Origin: Nymphaea colorata
Taxonomy: Eukaryota > Streptophyta > Magnoliopsida > Nymphaeales > Nymphaeaceae
DNA length: 13,841 nucleotides
NCBI RefSeq assembly: GCF_008831285.2
Contig: NW_022204676.1
Span: 1 to 13,841, forward strand
Direction: 5' to 3'
The translations under genes and the position numbers were made by a program. Below are positions 1-9,439 of this stretch, piece by piece. Position 1 is the stretch's first letter, and every line of letters begins with the position of its first letter. The notes below the pieces were generated by a model, which was not told the DNA's origin, did no database searches, and saw only the letters and a list, made by a program, of their open reading frames with translations.

Positions 1-48
1 AACCCCAACCCCCAAACCCCAACCCCAACCCCAACCCCCCAACCCCAA
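1..48. repeat. Telomeric repeat, C-rich strand (CCCCAA type)
   Basis: The window begins with seven C-runs separated by AA or AAA. The run lengths are 4, 5, 4, 4, 4, 6 and 4, and unique sequence starts directly after AA at position 48. C4A2 (G4T2 on the other strand) is the telomere unit of Tetrahymena-like and Paramecium-like ciliates, while spirotrichs use C4A4. The C-rich strand read inward marks this as the left end of a chromosome. The irregular run lengths (5 and 6 C, one AAA) may be true repeat variation or homopolymer miscounting in the assembly. Confidence 0.93.
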
Positions 49-300
49 TATTTTCATGAAAAATATCGATTTAATCAGATAGATCAATCAATATAAAGCA
101 AACCATTAAAGTCATGATGTTTCTATTGCAAATTGAAAAATATTTAGTTTTTATAAATTTTACTTGTCTTTTTAAAATGGCTAAGCATCAGCCTGGAAAG
201 CTGATCTAACAGAATTAATCTTCGTATAAATGGCATGACAATTCGTACATCCATCAGCCCTAATATAATATGGTCCTTAAGTCTTTTCTATAATTACTTT
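49..300. other. Subtelomeric leader / presumed 5' region of the ABC transporter gene
   Basis: This AT-rich stretch lies between the telomere and the first convincing ATG at 301. In the frame of that ATG a TGA at 235-237 bars any upstream extension. A different frame is open from an ATG at 177 to a TGA near 383-385, but its predicted product shows nothing recognisable and overlaps the real gene out of frame. No subtelomeric repeat family and no clear promoter motif are visible. It most likely holds the promoter and 5' untranslated region of the gene at 301. Confidence 0.5.
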
Positions 301-3300
301 ATGCAGCCTTAAATAAATAATGGTTATTCCTTAACAAGCATACTGATCCTCGTTTTGTTGTCTAAATGTTCTCATGGCTATTATGACACCTTCAAGAATG
401 TTACCATAAACAAATAGAGTATCGTTTCAATAGCTCACCTGGACAGCTCTATGGTCATGCTGGCAATCACAGCTGATAAATCCGGAAAATATATTTAATC
501 CTTTGACCTATAAGGGTTTAACTTTAATACTGTTCAACTAAACATCTCCAACAACTCAAATATACATGGGTTCTATTGGTTGAGTAGTAAATCCATTTAC
601 ATTGTCGCTCAAGAAAATTCTAATCTACTCGAGGTGATTGAAATATCAATCGGAACACTTGGTATCGCTAAGAAGACATCGTTTAATTTTTCCGTTACTT
701 CTGCTGCAGCCCGAAGGACCAACTCCTCAGATTATTTTTCTTTTTGTATTTAGAGTGGAGAGTGGAGATAATATAAGGCTGATAATATTACTTGGAGCCT
801 AGAAAATACGGGAAAACTAAAGAGTGCATTTAATTATACTGTTTCAGCTTACACATCAGATGGAACTATTATCTGCATGGCGGGTTTTGATAAAGTTAGC
901 AATTATAATTGGGAAATAGTATGCTTTAGTACAGGTAATTCCACTGAAGTTTTAACCCAAAAGATATTCGCATCGAGTTTATAAATGGATTCGGTTTAAT
1001 CCGAACACTGCTTCATCATCAACATCAACAAAACAGCACTCTATATCTTATCCATCGATAACTTTACTTTTTATCAATTAAATATTGCGTTCAACCAGCT
1101 TACATAATTCTATACAGTTAAATCATGCACAAACAGCTGGAGAACCAGCTTATTGCAACCCTAAGCAAAGACAGTTTCAACGCCAATCAATTGATCCTTG
1201 CCAGCAAACAAGACGACCATTTAGAACTGTTTTAAAATCTCTACTTCGCCACTACTATAGAAATATCGAATATAGAAATAGAACTCTGTCAGGGTAACAC
1301 AATAATTGGCTTTGAGTCAAACAGAATATATATAGTCCAAAATAGGTATCATCAGTTGGTATAATGCCCACCGTGCTGTCAATATCTCTGATCGCTATGT
1401 TGGCAGTGTCCATATTGCTGACTTACAAGAAGCTAAGGTTCATGTTTATGAAGTTTCTCAAAATATCCTACAGGTCCTATAAGATCTTCTACATCATCTT
1501 TGCCTTTGTGATTTCCCTCCTAACTCTGAAGATGATGCTGTTGATCTTCTAGGATGACGTATTTATCACTTAGATATGCCTTGCTTACTTCGTACAGTAC
1601 TTTCTCTTGGCCCTGGTTATAACTCTACATTAATCAAAGACATAATTCTAAGAACAAACAAAGCATGTAAGACTTTACAGGCTGCAAGGGATATCAATAT
1701 ACAGTTATTTTCTTTTGAGGATCACTTACCTGTTTTTAATTATAGGGGCTCTTTCAGTTATCAACACATTATCAATCAGTATCTTCAGTAACAATATCAT
1801 CAAGATATTAAGTCTTTCTGATAAAATAACTCTCATTTATGCCTTCCTCATCTGCACTCTTTCCAATATCGGTTTCTGCCTTCTCATTACCTTGGTAGTG
1901 AAGAATTTTTATGTGCTGATAGAGATCATATTCTTTACCACTTTATGACTCTGTTTTCGATGAGTTTGATCCACGTCAATAACGTAATAGTTTAATACTA
2001 CCTTACTTTAATGGAATTTACACGTATTATTACATATTCAACTCTCATCTCAACCATGTGATCGAGGATAGCACCAATAATATCAGTTCAGCAAATACTC
2101 CAAAAGGCTTCCTATTTGGATTGATCCAAACAGTAGTCTACTTCAGCATATATGCCATCATCGTACACATTAGATACAGGTCTACAAATATCAAGCAAAA
2201 GAGCCATCACTCATAGTCTATTGAGTCTGTTTTGCTCACTTTGAATAGCTTTTAGAATCGGCGTCATAATATCCTAGAAGTTAATAATTTGAGCAAAAAG
2301 ATAAAAAATAACAAGATACTATCTAATATCACTTTCGATGTTGGAGAAGGAGAAATATTTGTTATTTATGGGTAGAATTAGTCAGGAAAAACCACTCTAA
2401 TCAATACCATACTGTCTCTGTAAAGATATGACTCAGGATCCATCCAGATCGAAAAGAAAAAGAAAATATAATGCTGTCTATAGGCTTACAACTGTTTCTA
2501 ATAGCTGACTTTTATCGAACAATCCAGTTCCTATGCTAAATAAAGAACATGAAAGAAAAAGGATTCCTCAAATTTCAAAATCTGATTGACGACTTTTATT
2601 TCTCAAGAGATGCTAACAAGAAAGCCTCATAACTGTCAGGGGAAGCCTAAAGAAACTGTGTTTGGCTCTAGCTTTCATCGGAAAACCTGATTTACTATAC
2701 TGGATGAGCCTTCATTGGGACTGGACACTAACTTCAAGATTAAGTTTTGGAAGATGCTCAAGGAGCGTAAATAGAAGGACAAACTGACAATAATTGTGAC
2801 AACTGAGAGCAGATAGGAAGCTGAATACTTAGGAGATCACATATTTCTATCAGTAGAAATAAAACCATCAGCTATTTTGGCTAACACCATGACTATTATG
2901 TCACCTTCAGGTATTTGGATAACTTCAAAGTAAATTTGCTCAAAGATAAGATGAGGCAATAGGAATATCATTTATAGGTTGACAAATAAAAAGGTGTGGT
3001 AGTAGCCTCTCTATCGAAATCAAATTTTATTGCCTCGGCAACACTTCATGATTTACTCTTTGATCCTTCGCTGGGTCTTGCTTACGAAATATTCATAAAC
3101 TCAAAGATCAACTTAGAATAAGAGGAAAGGCCCAATCCGATATTATCTGCGAAGTTTCGCGACTTAGACGGAATATTTGGAAGTGTCAAATATAAGGATT
3201 ATTAAAAAGGAGGTTTAACATACTAAGATTCTATGCTTTTATCAACATTTTTACTATCGTTATCCATCTGATCGTTATCAATATCGTGAAGGCTTTCCAC

Positions 3301-4943
3301 GACTAGATCATTGTAAAATCTTTCTTCCTCTTAATGAGGTTCTTCATTTACTTCGATAACGGAGTCATAAGAAACGAGTAAATCCACAGAAAGCGATACG
3401 CCCATGCTCTTATCATTGGCATGAGCAAAAGAAGCTACTGGTCTTTCTCGATTATCCCTGATATTGGCTTACTGTTCATCATAAGTGAGGCGGTTTATGC
3501 TATAAACTAGTTCATCTGGTACTTCATTTAAGGAACCTACTATTTCGACTTTGGGCTGAGCAGCTTCTTATTGCTATATTCAGTCCTTTATGTGGGAATC
3601 ACTTACCTTTTCTCAATGCTGATAAAGAACTACCTTTCTTTCCTTTTCTTCTTTTTTTACTTGAACGGTTTTTGCTTCTACTTTATTCTCTACATTCACT
3701 ACAAGGAAATATAGTCCCGCTTAAAGTATTTTTACTTCTCGGAAACATTCATATACTTCAATATCAACCCAACAGAGTATGAACTAATGCTCTTCCTGGT
3801 CTTGCAGATAATCTTGTGGTATTCCTTATTATCAGTTTATATTTACTCGATGGGGACAACTAGAACTCAAGAAAGAGTTACTAAGTTTTCGGCTCCTTAG
3901 TACATAGTTAGTTCGGACCAAAGGAAAGAACAGTATGAAATAGAGAATATTGAAGATCCATCTGCGATTCCTCTTGTTGGAGACTATATATTCCACAGCT
4001 ATAATAACAAAGAATACATTCTCAAAAATATATCAATCATATTGAAGAGGGGAGAAATATACGGATTGATTGGGTCGAATGGAACAGGAAAATCTACTCT
4101 CCTCAACATTATCTCAGGAGTGCTGCAACCGAAGTCAGGAATAATTAAATTTTACGGAAAAGACTCCAACCAGATGACATTTCTAGACCATACTCGGGTC
4201 GGCTACTGTCCTCAAGTGGATTACTTGCACTAAATATTGACAGTTGAACAGAATATTCACTACTTCTGCAAAATCAAAGGCATGAAGACTGCTTAGATAA
4301 AGAAGTTCGCTCAAAAATACTTAGATTACTTCGAGATTAACGATCAAGCTAATACCAAGGTAAATCAGCTGTCTAGAGGAGACCGGCGGAAGGTAAGTTC
4401 GATCATCGCTTTGCTGGAAACCCTTCTATCCTTCTTTTTGACGAGCCTTGCTCAGGAATGGACAAGGAGAGCAAAAATAAGCTCTGGAATCTGATATCTA
4501 CTTACTGTCGCAGATGCTAAGCATGTGCTCTTCTAACAACCCACCACATACCTGAAGCTGAGAAATATTGCGATCGGATAGGAGTGCTAAGGATGGAAAG
4601 CTTATCTCTATTGGAAAACCTTAAGAAATAGTCAAAAATACTCTTCGTTCTATCGGCTGGTCATAAAGTATCGAAAAGAATAGGAAGTTGATTTTATAAG
4701 GAGCATTATAGAAGGTAACCAGAGCTTCTTAAATGTATATGAGCCGTAAAAGTCTAAGAAGATCATTTACGATTTTAGAAGTCAAAGATGGACCATAGAA
4801 GAATTTTGAAGAATATCATCACTGAACTGCTGGGCAAGGGAAAATTGGAATACTTTTAGTTTTATCCTCACAATCTTTAGAATGCCATAACAGCTATCGA
4901 AAATTCACCATAGCACGAAGATAGTGTTTATGGACATGATTGA
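301..4943 (+). CDS. ABCA-family full ABC transporter with N-terminal glycosylated ectodomain (frame broken by indels)
   Basis: This gene encodes a full-size ABC transporter of about 1,545 residues; ABCA proteins usually move lipids across membranes by ATP hydrolysis. It starts with a hydrophobic signal or anchor segment (residues 11-25, SLTSILILVLLSKC). A region of about 350 residues follows, rich in beta-type sequence and N-glycosylation sequons (NFS, NSS, NIT, NYT, NST, NKT, NFT). Then come membrane segments near nt 1480-1560, 1580-1640, 1700-1770, 1835-1945 and 2110-2170. NBD1 has Walker A GQNQSGKT at nt 2370, signature LSGEAQRK near 2633 and ILDEPSLGLD near 2700. A second membrane block spans about nt 3215-3860. 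NBD2 has GSNGTGKST at 4072, the Q-loop in YCPQVDYL, signature LSRGDRRK near 4369, LLFDEPCSGMD near 4435 and TTHHIPEAE near 4540. The opening frame (301-1194) carries ten in-frame TAA/TAG codons. About twelve single-base frame jumps occur, near 1150, 1342, 1460, 1940, 2540, 2652, 2697, 2850, 3220, 4410, 4595 and 4770. The stop at 4941-4943 is the visible one; another frame stays open to 5115. A separate ectodomain gene is possible but unlikely, as no TGA-bounded gap or good internal ATG is seen. Confidence 0.85.
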
Positions 4944-5593
4944 TAATATGTACATCATTAGAAGAAATTCTGAATATTATTTGTATAGAAAGTTATCAAA
5001 AATGGATAACTTGGCTAAAATTATTAAGAAATTCATTTAAAGAATAGTCCCACATAAAGATATGGATTCGTAGTCTTATCTAATGCTAAGGTAAGAATTT
5101 ATTTTGTTTTTTTGAGAACGAGAATATACGCATTAATAATAGCTTAATTTACCTTGCTCCATCAGAAAAGCAGGAAATTAGACAATATTATATTTATGTT
5201 TTTATTTATTTTCAAGAGATTGCAATACAAATTAATTTTGAAGGGATATCAATTAATCTTCAATTTTTACGGTCCCAAAAGGACATAGTTTTTCTCGATT
5301 AGGCTGAATATGTGAAATTTAATTGTTTTAAGATATAATAGTGGAATAAATATAAACTGCTTTTTTCCTCTATATTCTTTTCGCAAAAATATTTATCACA
5401 AATGAACAAAGGAGGAAGAAAACAGATCTCCTACTCTTTTGTCCCTTCCAAAGTTGGTTAATATTAATAGTAAATTACCTGATTTCATCTAAAATAGAAA
5501 AATTAATAATTGAATTTATAGAAGATAGCAAATAAAGAACGAATATGAATTTCTGCAAGTTACCAACAAACACACAATCTTAGCTGTTTTCAT
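4944..5593. other. AT-rich spacer between transporter and surface-protein genes
   Basis: Base composition drops clearly below that of the neighbouring genes, and no frame shows recognisable protein similarity on either strand. The first part (4936-5115) is open in a frame ending at a TGA at 5113-5115 and could be the true C-terminus of the transporter if one more base is lost near 4920. With TGA as the only stop, 60 open codons in AT-rich DNA are not strong evidence. The rest (5116-5593) is probably 3' and 5' untranslated sequence plus the promoter of the next + strand gene. Confidence 0.5.
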
Positions 5594-7499
5594 ATGCTAA
5601 TTACACCAGTCATTAATGATTTTAATAACATACTTATGACTTTCGGTAAGGGACAAACCGTAAATAATAACCTTTTGATAAACGGCGATTTCTCATTGAC
5701 GATCCTTCAGCCAAACGCATCCTACCAATACTTTCGCATCAAATACTAGGCTGGAACTGCTCCACTAGCTGCGAAGTAGATGACTGCCTCCTTCTCAATC
5801 AATTTACCAAAGCTTCGGACAGTACAACTCCAACTGCACCGGTAAAATCATAGATTTGATATCCTTTACACCCGAAAACGTCACCCAAAATATATTTTTG
5901 ACAAAGGGCCCTACCTACTCTCCCTCAACTATTACTACCCCAGAAACAACGCTGCAACCAAGACCTTACTGATTTATTTCAACGAAGTCCTTCTCTTTTC
6001 GCTCACTCCAACAGTCAGCCATCTCTACCTCCCTTTCTACTTTTAGCAAATAGTCCAAGGCGTAGATGGTCTAAACACCCTTAGAATTAGTTGCCTGCGA
6101 ACGGCCGCCCTCGATTCGAGCGGATTCGCCTTCAATAATGCAAATTGGTTTCTATTTCAAGTGAGATTATAATATGGTTCATAATGCTCTGGGAATCCTG
6201 TTATTACTGGCCTTGTTCAGCTCCCAGGCTCACGTGTCCTTTTTGGTGACTTAATGGCCTTCTCAATTAACTTCGACAGGCTTCAGCTATACTATTACCA
6301 TAATAGAGCATATAGCTTTTTTAGTAATGTTATGCTTCAGTACGTAAATGAGTTGTAAAATCTCAAAGGAACGCGGATGATATCACTCTATGAACTCCTT
6401 AGGCCAAACGCAGGCAACGATATTGATAACTTCTTCAGCCGGCTCGACTATAAGTTGCCCTACAGTTCCCGTATTATGGCTACGAACGCAAATGGTTCCG
6501 GATTTCTACTCAACAACTACAATATAATCGTCTATACCTTCCAGGCTCTGTGCTGCTGTTCATTATCCTCCGATTTATCTTTCAGCTCACTCGCTAAAAT
6601 AGATATCAAAACTGGCAAGAAAGTACTGCTTTTTTGGGATTTTTCTGCAGATGGTTTATGAGGGAAACATCGAACAGATAATGTTCTACATCGTGGGAGA
6701 GTTCCTGTATTTTTTAGTGCAGCGTAAGACATAAGCTGGTAAATTGGATCATTCTGCTGTTGGATTTATAACAGTTGTAGTTTCGGTGGGAAGCATTCTG
6801 TGGTTTAAGGCAAGCTACAAAAAGAGAGTATGCTACCTCATGGAAAATAAGAAAAACAATACGTTGGGATGTATTGCCATACTATAGATTCAGGAATCAT
6901 TTGTTTGCTATTCGGGATTATTCATCAGGTCTCTATGTCGACTCCTGATCTTCAGCTCTTGCTGCTGTTTATCTTATAGGTAATCTGGATGCTTCACAAG
7001 CTGTTCTTCGTTTAGATAAAGATCTACAGAAAGATATCGGTTGAGTGGATCATGGTGCAGGCCAACTTCACAAGGATCCTGCTTATCATCACTTTTTACT
7101 ACTATGAGCATTACCCGAACCAGAGAACCATGATCAACAGCGGCATCCATTGTGTCATCATTGTAGTCTTTATTTTCCTGTGGGTTTGCGAGCTTATCTT
7201 CACTGTGTATTCCACCATTCAAGAATTGGGCAGTTTTATAAAGGAAATATGGACCGACAGGTAGAAGAAGATTGTGGTTGAATCTAATTTCGATACCATC
7301 ATCAAACCTAGAAAGAATAATTTCGAAATACGTCAAAGCATCGAAATAATGAGAAACAAAAGAGTACCCAATTCCAAGTTAGTGCGGCACAGCATCGCTG
7401 GATCTATAAGATTAATCATAGATGTGTTGCTCCAAGAGATAGCGGCCTAAGATAATCATTCCAGTGATACTATTACTATTTATATTATCTAATTTTTGA
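5594..7499 (+). CDS. Multi-pass membrane protein with N-terminal ectodomain (unrecognised family, frame broken)
   Basis: From the ATG at 5594 one frame is open to a TGA at 6661 if TAA/TAG are glutamine. Its product of about 355 residues resembles an extracellular region of a ciliate surface protein. Between about 5810 and 5910 another frame reads better, with sequons NCT and NVT, suggesting two compensating indels. From about 6490 the protein becomes hydrophobic, with segments around 6525-6590 (LLLFIILRFIFQL), 6665-6710, 6750-6800, 6930-7010 (LLLFILQVIWMLHKLFFV), 7065-7100 (RILLIITFYYY) and 7150-7210 (VIIVVFIFLWVCELIF). A basic cytoplasmic tail follows to about 7450. Frame jumps fall near 6550, 6640 and 6960. 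Large ectodomain plus multi-pass proteins of this general design are common in ciliates and mostly uncharacterised, so I assign no function. Both ends are uncertain: codons upstream of 5594 are open to about 5545, and the stop given (7497-7499) is in another frame from the last coding segment and is inferred from the start of the next gene at 7581. Confidence 0.55.
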
Positions 7500-7580
7500 G
7501 ATTATTTCGAGGATTATCAGAATTCATTAATGCAGCATTCTTTAATTATCAAAGAGTTATTCTCATATAATAAGTTCAAA

Positions 7581-7978
7581 ATGGCATAGGTCTACGTAAG
7601 GATCAATAATATCGATCGGCTAAAGAAGCGTAATCCCAAATCCACCATGACAACTATCACCCATCGTACAGGTGGAAGCACTCGATCTACCGGCAATATT
7701 ATATTGCGGAGGAAAAGAATGGATATGACTTCGACTGTCGCGGCAGCAAGGGGTGAAATGGATGAAATAGGAGTTTAAGGATAAGATGATGAAATACTTG
7801 GGAGGTAAGCCAGCGTTAAGAAGCAAACAAGGATGGATAAGGTGAGACTGAAGGAAAAATTGAATTTTAAGAACTAAGTCAATCCTTTGGTAAGGATATT
7901 CCACCAACTAAACTCGAAATATAGAAAGAACAGCTCTAAGCTGGATTTCAGGCACTATTAATAATGTTTATACTTTGA
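7581..7978 (+). CDS. Small basic protein of unknown family, + strand paralogue
   Basis: I do not recognise the family. A product of about 132 residues can be pieced together by comparison with the inverted paralogue at 8104-8506. It begins MAQVYVRINNIDRLKKRNPK, continues through a tyrosine-rich middle (YRWKHSIYRQYY, NGYDFD), then the conserved blocks KWMKQEFKDKMMKYLGGK (7756 onward) and LKEKLNFKNQVNPLVRIF (about 7848-7900), and ends FQALLIMFIL at a TGA at 7976-7978. The protein is rich in Lys and Arg, with no signal peptide or membrane segment. The start is chosen because the paralogue also begins with ATG at the aligned position, and AT-rich sequence precedes both. The frame changes three or four times in 400 bases (near 7635, 7753, 7815 and 7935), more densely than in neighbouring genes, so this copy may be a decaying pseudogene rather than only misread. 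Without the last shift the frame would run on to a TGA at 8052-8054. Confidence 0.6.
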
Positions 7979-8103
7979 GTTCTACTTATCTATTAGCAAT
8001 AATAAAGGTGAGCTTTTAAAAATATAGTTATAGAAGATAAATATAGAATAATGAGTCAAGCTAAGTTTTTATTTGGACTATTTTTCAGAAGGGTTATAAA
8101 TAA

Positions 8104-8506
8104 TCACAATAATGCCTGAAAGCCCATTCGCAATTGTTCCTTTTCTATCTTATCATTCAACCTTGTGAAAATTCTAATCAATGGATTGATTTAGTTTTTG
8201 AAGTTAAGCCGTTCCTTCAATTCGATCTTTCCATCCTTGTCTTTTTCTTGACAGTCACTTTGTTTCCCAGATATTTGACCATTTTATCCTGGAACTCCTG
8301 CTTCATCCATTTCAGAGCCCTGCTTTGTGAGTAGTCATAATCATAGCCTTTCTTCCTCTCCAGTTTTGATATTAGATGCACAGTGACTGATCGCACAGCC
8401 ACTTATATTCAAGCCGATTCGCACAGTAGTACTCATCCCATCTCTTTTCGTTTTACCTTTTCCGGATCCTGTCAAAGTTGTGAATCCTGATCCTTGTTTA
8501 CGTCAT
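8104..8506 (-). CDS. Small basic protein of unknown family, - strand paralogue
   Basis: This gene lies tail-to-tail with its paralogue at 7581-7978. From the ATG at 8506 the product of about 134 residues begins MTQTRIRIHNFDRIRKRQ. It has an aromatic middle (RWDEYYCANRLEYKW, KGYDYDYSQSRA), then KWMKQEFQDKMVKYLGNK and LKERLNFKNQINPLIRIF, and ends MGFQALL at the TGA read from 8106-8104. The two conserved blocks match the + copy at about 15 of 18 and 14 of 18 residues, while third codon positions have drifted, which suggests selection on protein sequence. Two 1-base jumps (near 8370 and 8235) are needed. The unbroken piece 8217-8402 is the best conserved. The function is unknown; the charge suggests nucleic-acid or ribosome contact, but nothing in the sequence proves it. 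Confidence 0.62.
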
Positions 8507-8840
8507 ATGAATTATTATATTAAAACTCTTTCTTTTATTAATAAGTCTTGCACCTGTCATTTTCTGATGAAAGATTTAAAAAATTAGATTGATACCAATA
8601 CCAAAGGAACGGAAGTTTAGCAAAGACTAGATGAGCTACTATTAAAATCTATTAACCAATAGGAGTGCTGTTAAATAATGTTTCTTCGGTATAATTATAT
8701 AATTCGATGATTGAAGAGAATATGTCCTTTCTTCATATCTTTTAGCATTTAGAACTTTTATAATCTTAAAGTTGGTGATAATTGTAAGTTTATTTCAGAA
8801 TGAAGAAAGTATTCAATAATAATGGATGATCCAATCATAA
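8507..8840. other. AT-rich intergenic spacer
   Basis: Lies between two - strand genes: 5' of the small paralogue and 3' of the Skp1-like gene. It is AT-rich, and no frame on either strand reads as protein. It presumably holds the 3' end of the Skp1-like transcript and the promoter of the small gene. No distinct motif stands out. Confidence 0.5.
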
Positions 8841-9439
8841 TCAATTGCTTCCATATTCAACATTCATGAAAGGCAAGTTATTCCTATACATCTCGCAATC
8901 CTCTTTGGTCAAATCGTGCTTGATCCCGTACAGCTTCTTCTTTTCATCGAACTAAGCCAGCGAATTCACATGAACCTTGCTTCCCAAATAAGCTGCAATG
9001 CATAGCCGCATGTTGGTTATCTTCAGGTAGTGACAACACCCGTAAAGTTTCTTCATTTCGGAAATTGAAAAAGTCTTCAAAAGCTCAGCCATTTCTTTGC
9101 CGATGTAGTCCTCACCAACCGAACTTTTCACCTTCGTCGCTACAGGGAAATTGGCAAGGAATAGTCGATGATCCCCAGCACGATTTCGAAATATTCTTCG
9201 GTAAGGCCATTGTAGGTATTTTAGTAGTGCCTAACTGGATTCGTGTTATTGAAGTCAAGGGCTCTAAGCTCCTAGAAATATTTCATGCAGTTCTCCTGGC
9301 GTTTTCGGATCGGGTACTACTTAGTTCCAACTTTGAAGAATATGGTGATATCGTCTGTTTGGTACATGGTTTTCATCTGCTCATCGTAGGTCTTTGTGAA
9401 AGCCTCGCTGATGACTTCAATGGGCTTTTTAGCAAACAT
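8841..9439 (-). CDS. Skp1-like protein (SCF ubiquitin-ligase adaptor family)
   Basis: The product is about 199 residues, compared with about 160 for typical Skp1. The C-terminal half shows the Skp1 dimerisation-domain pattern: MAELLKTFSISEMKKLYGCC, then HYLKITNMRLCIAAYLGSKV, then FDEKKKLYGIKHDLTKED followed by MYRNN. Human Skp1 has a comparable order of a YLDI helix, an EEIRKTFNIKNDFTEEE stretch and a closing RKEN. The first 100 residues from the ATG at 9437-9439 fit a diverged POZ fold (ITIFFKVGTKQYPIRK, then TEEYFEIVLGIIDY). Skp1 links cullin-1 to F-box proteins in SCF ubiquitin ligases, so a cytosolic or nuclear adaptor role is likely. The N-terminal frame runs into a TGA at 9130-9128 and the C-terminal half continues in another frame, so one indel lies near 9140, between the two domains. 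The Skp1 tail ending in WCEEK is not kept. It could instead be a Skp1/elongin-C relative that does not join an SCF complex. Confidence 0.65.

Larger units (their letters stand above)
7581..8506. repeat. Inverted gene duplication (convergent paralogue pair)
   Basis: The + strand of 7581-7978 and the - strand of 8104-8506 align over their full length, from matching ATG starts to matching C-termini (FQALL), around a spacer of about 125 bp. The nucleotide match is patchy (for example AAATGGATGAA and TGAAGG blocks), with most differences at synonymous positions, so the event is old. The arms are too diverged to be a recent palindrome or an assembly fold-back. Confidence 0.75.

Noticed and set aside
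177-385. Small frame from the ATG at 177 in the subtelomeric leader
   Set aside because: It overlaps the N-terminus of the transporter in another frame and shows no domain or composition signal. With TGA as the only stop, such lengths occur by chance.
1117-1139. GTTAAATCATGCACAAACAG as a 20-nt intron explaining the first frame change in the transporter gene
   Set aside because: Removing it does restore the frame, but the other jumps have no such element and fall inside conserved domains, so one indel is the simpler common cause.
4390-4412. GTAAGT after the NBD2 signature as an intron donor
   Set aside because: Its codons encode the conserved Lys-Val-Ser-Ser-Ile-Ile-Ala that follows the ABC signature, so the bases are coding.
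301-4943. Reading the transporter locus as several short bacterial-type genes under the standard code
   Set aside because: The pieces are cut only at TAA/TAG, which must be Gln here: Walker A of NBD1 itself contains two TAG codons, at the GQNQSGKT positions.
7620-7907. A - strand frame opposite the + small paralogue, and the + strand frame 8134-8334 opposite the - paralogue
   Set aside because: Both are mirror images of the conserved coding strands, and their apparent mutual similarity comes from the inverted duplication.
8784-8798. GTAAGTTTATTTCAG, a perfect 15-nt GT-AG segment like the tiny introns of Stentor
   Set aside because: It lies on the + strand of an AT-rich spacer with no coding frame around it, and no similar 15-16 nt introns explain the frame jumps elsewhere.
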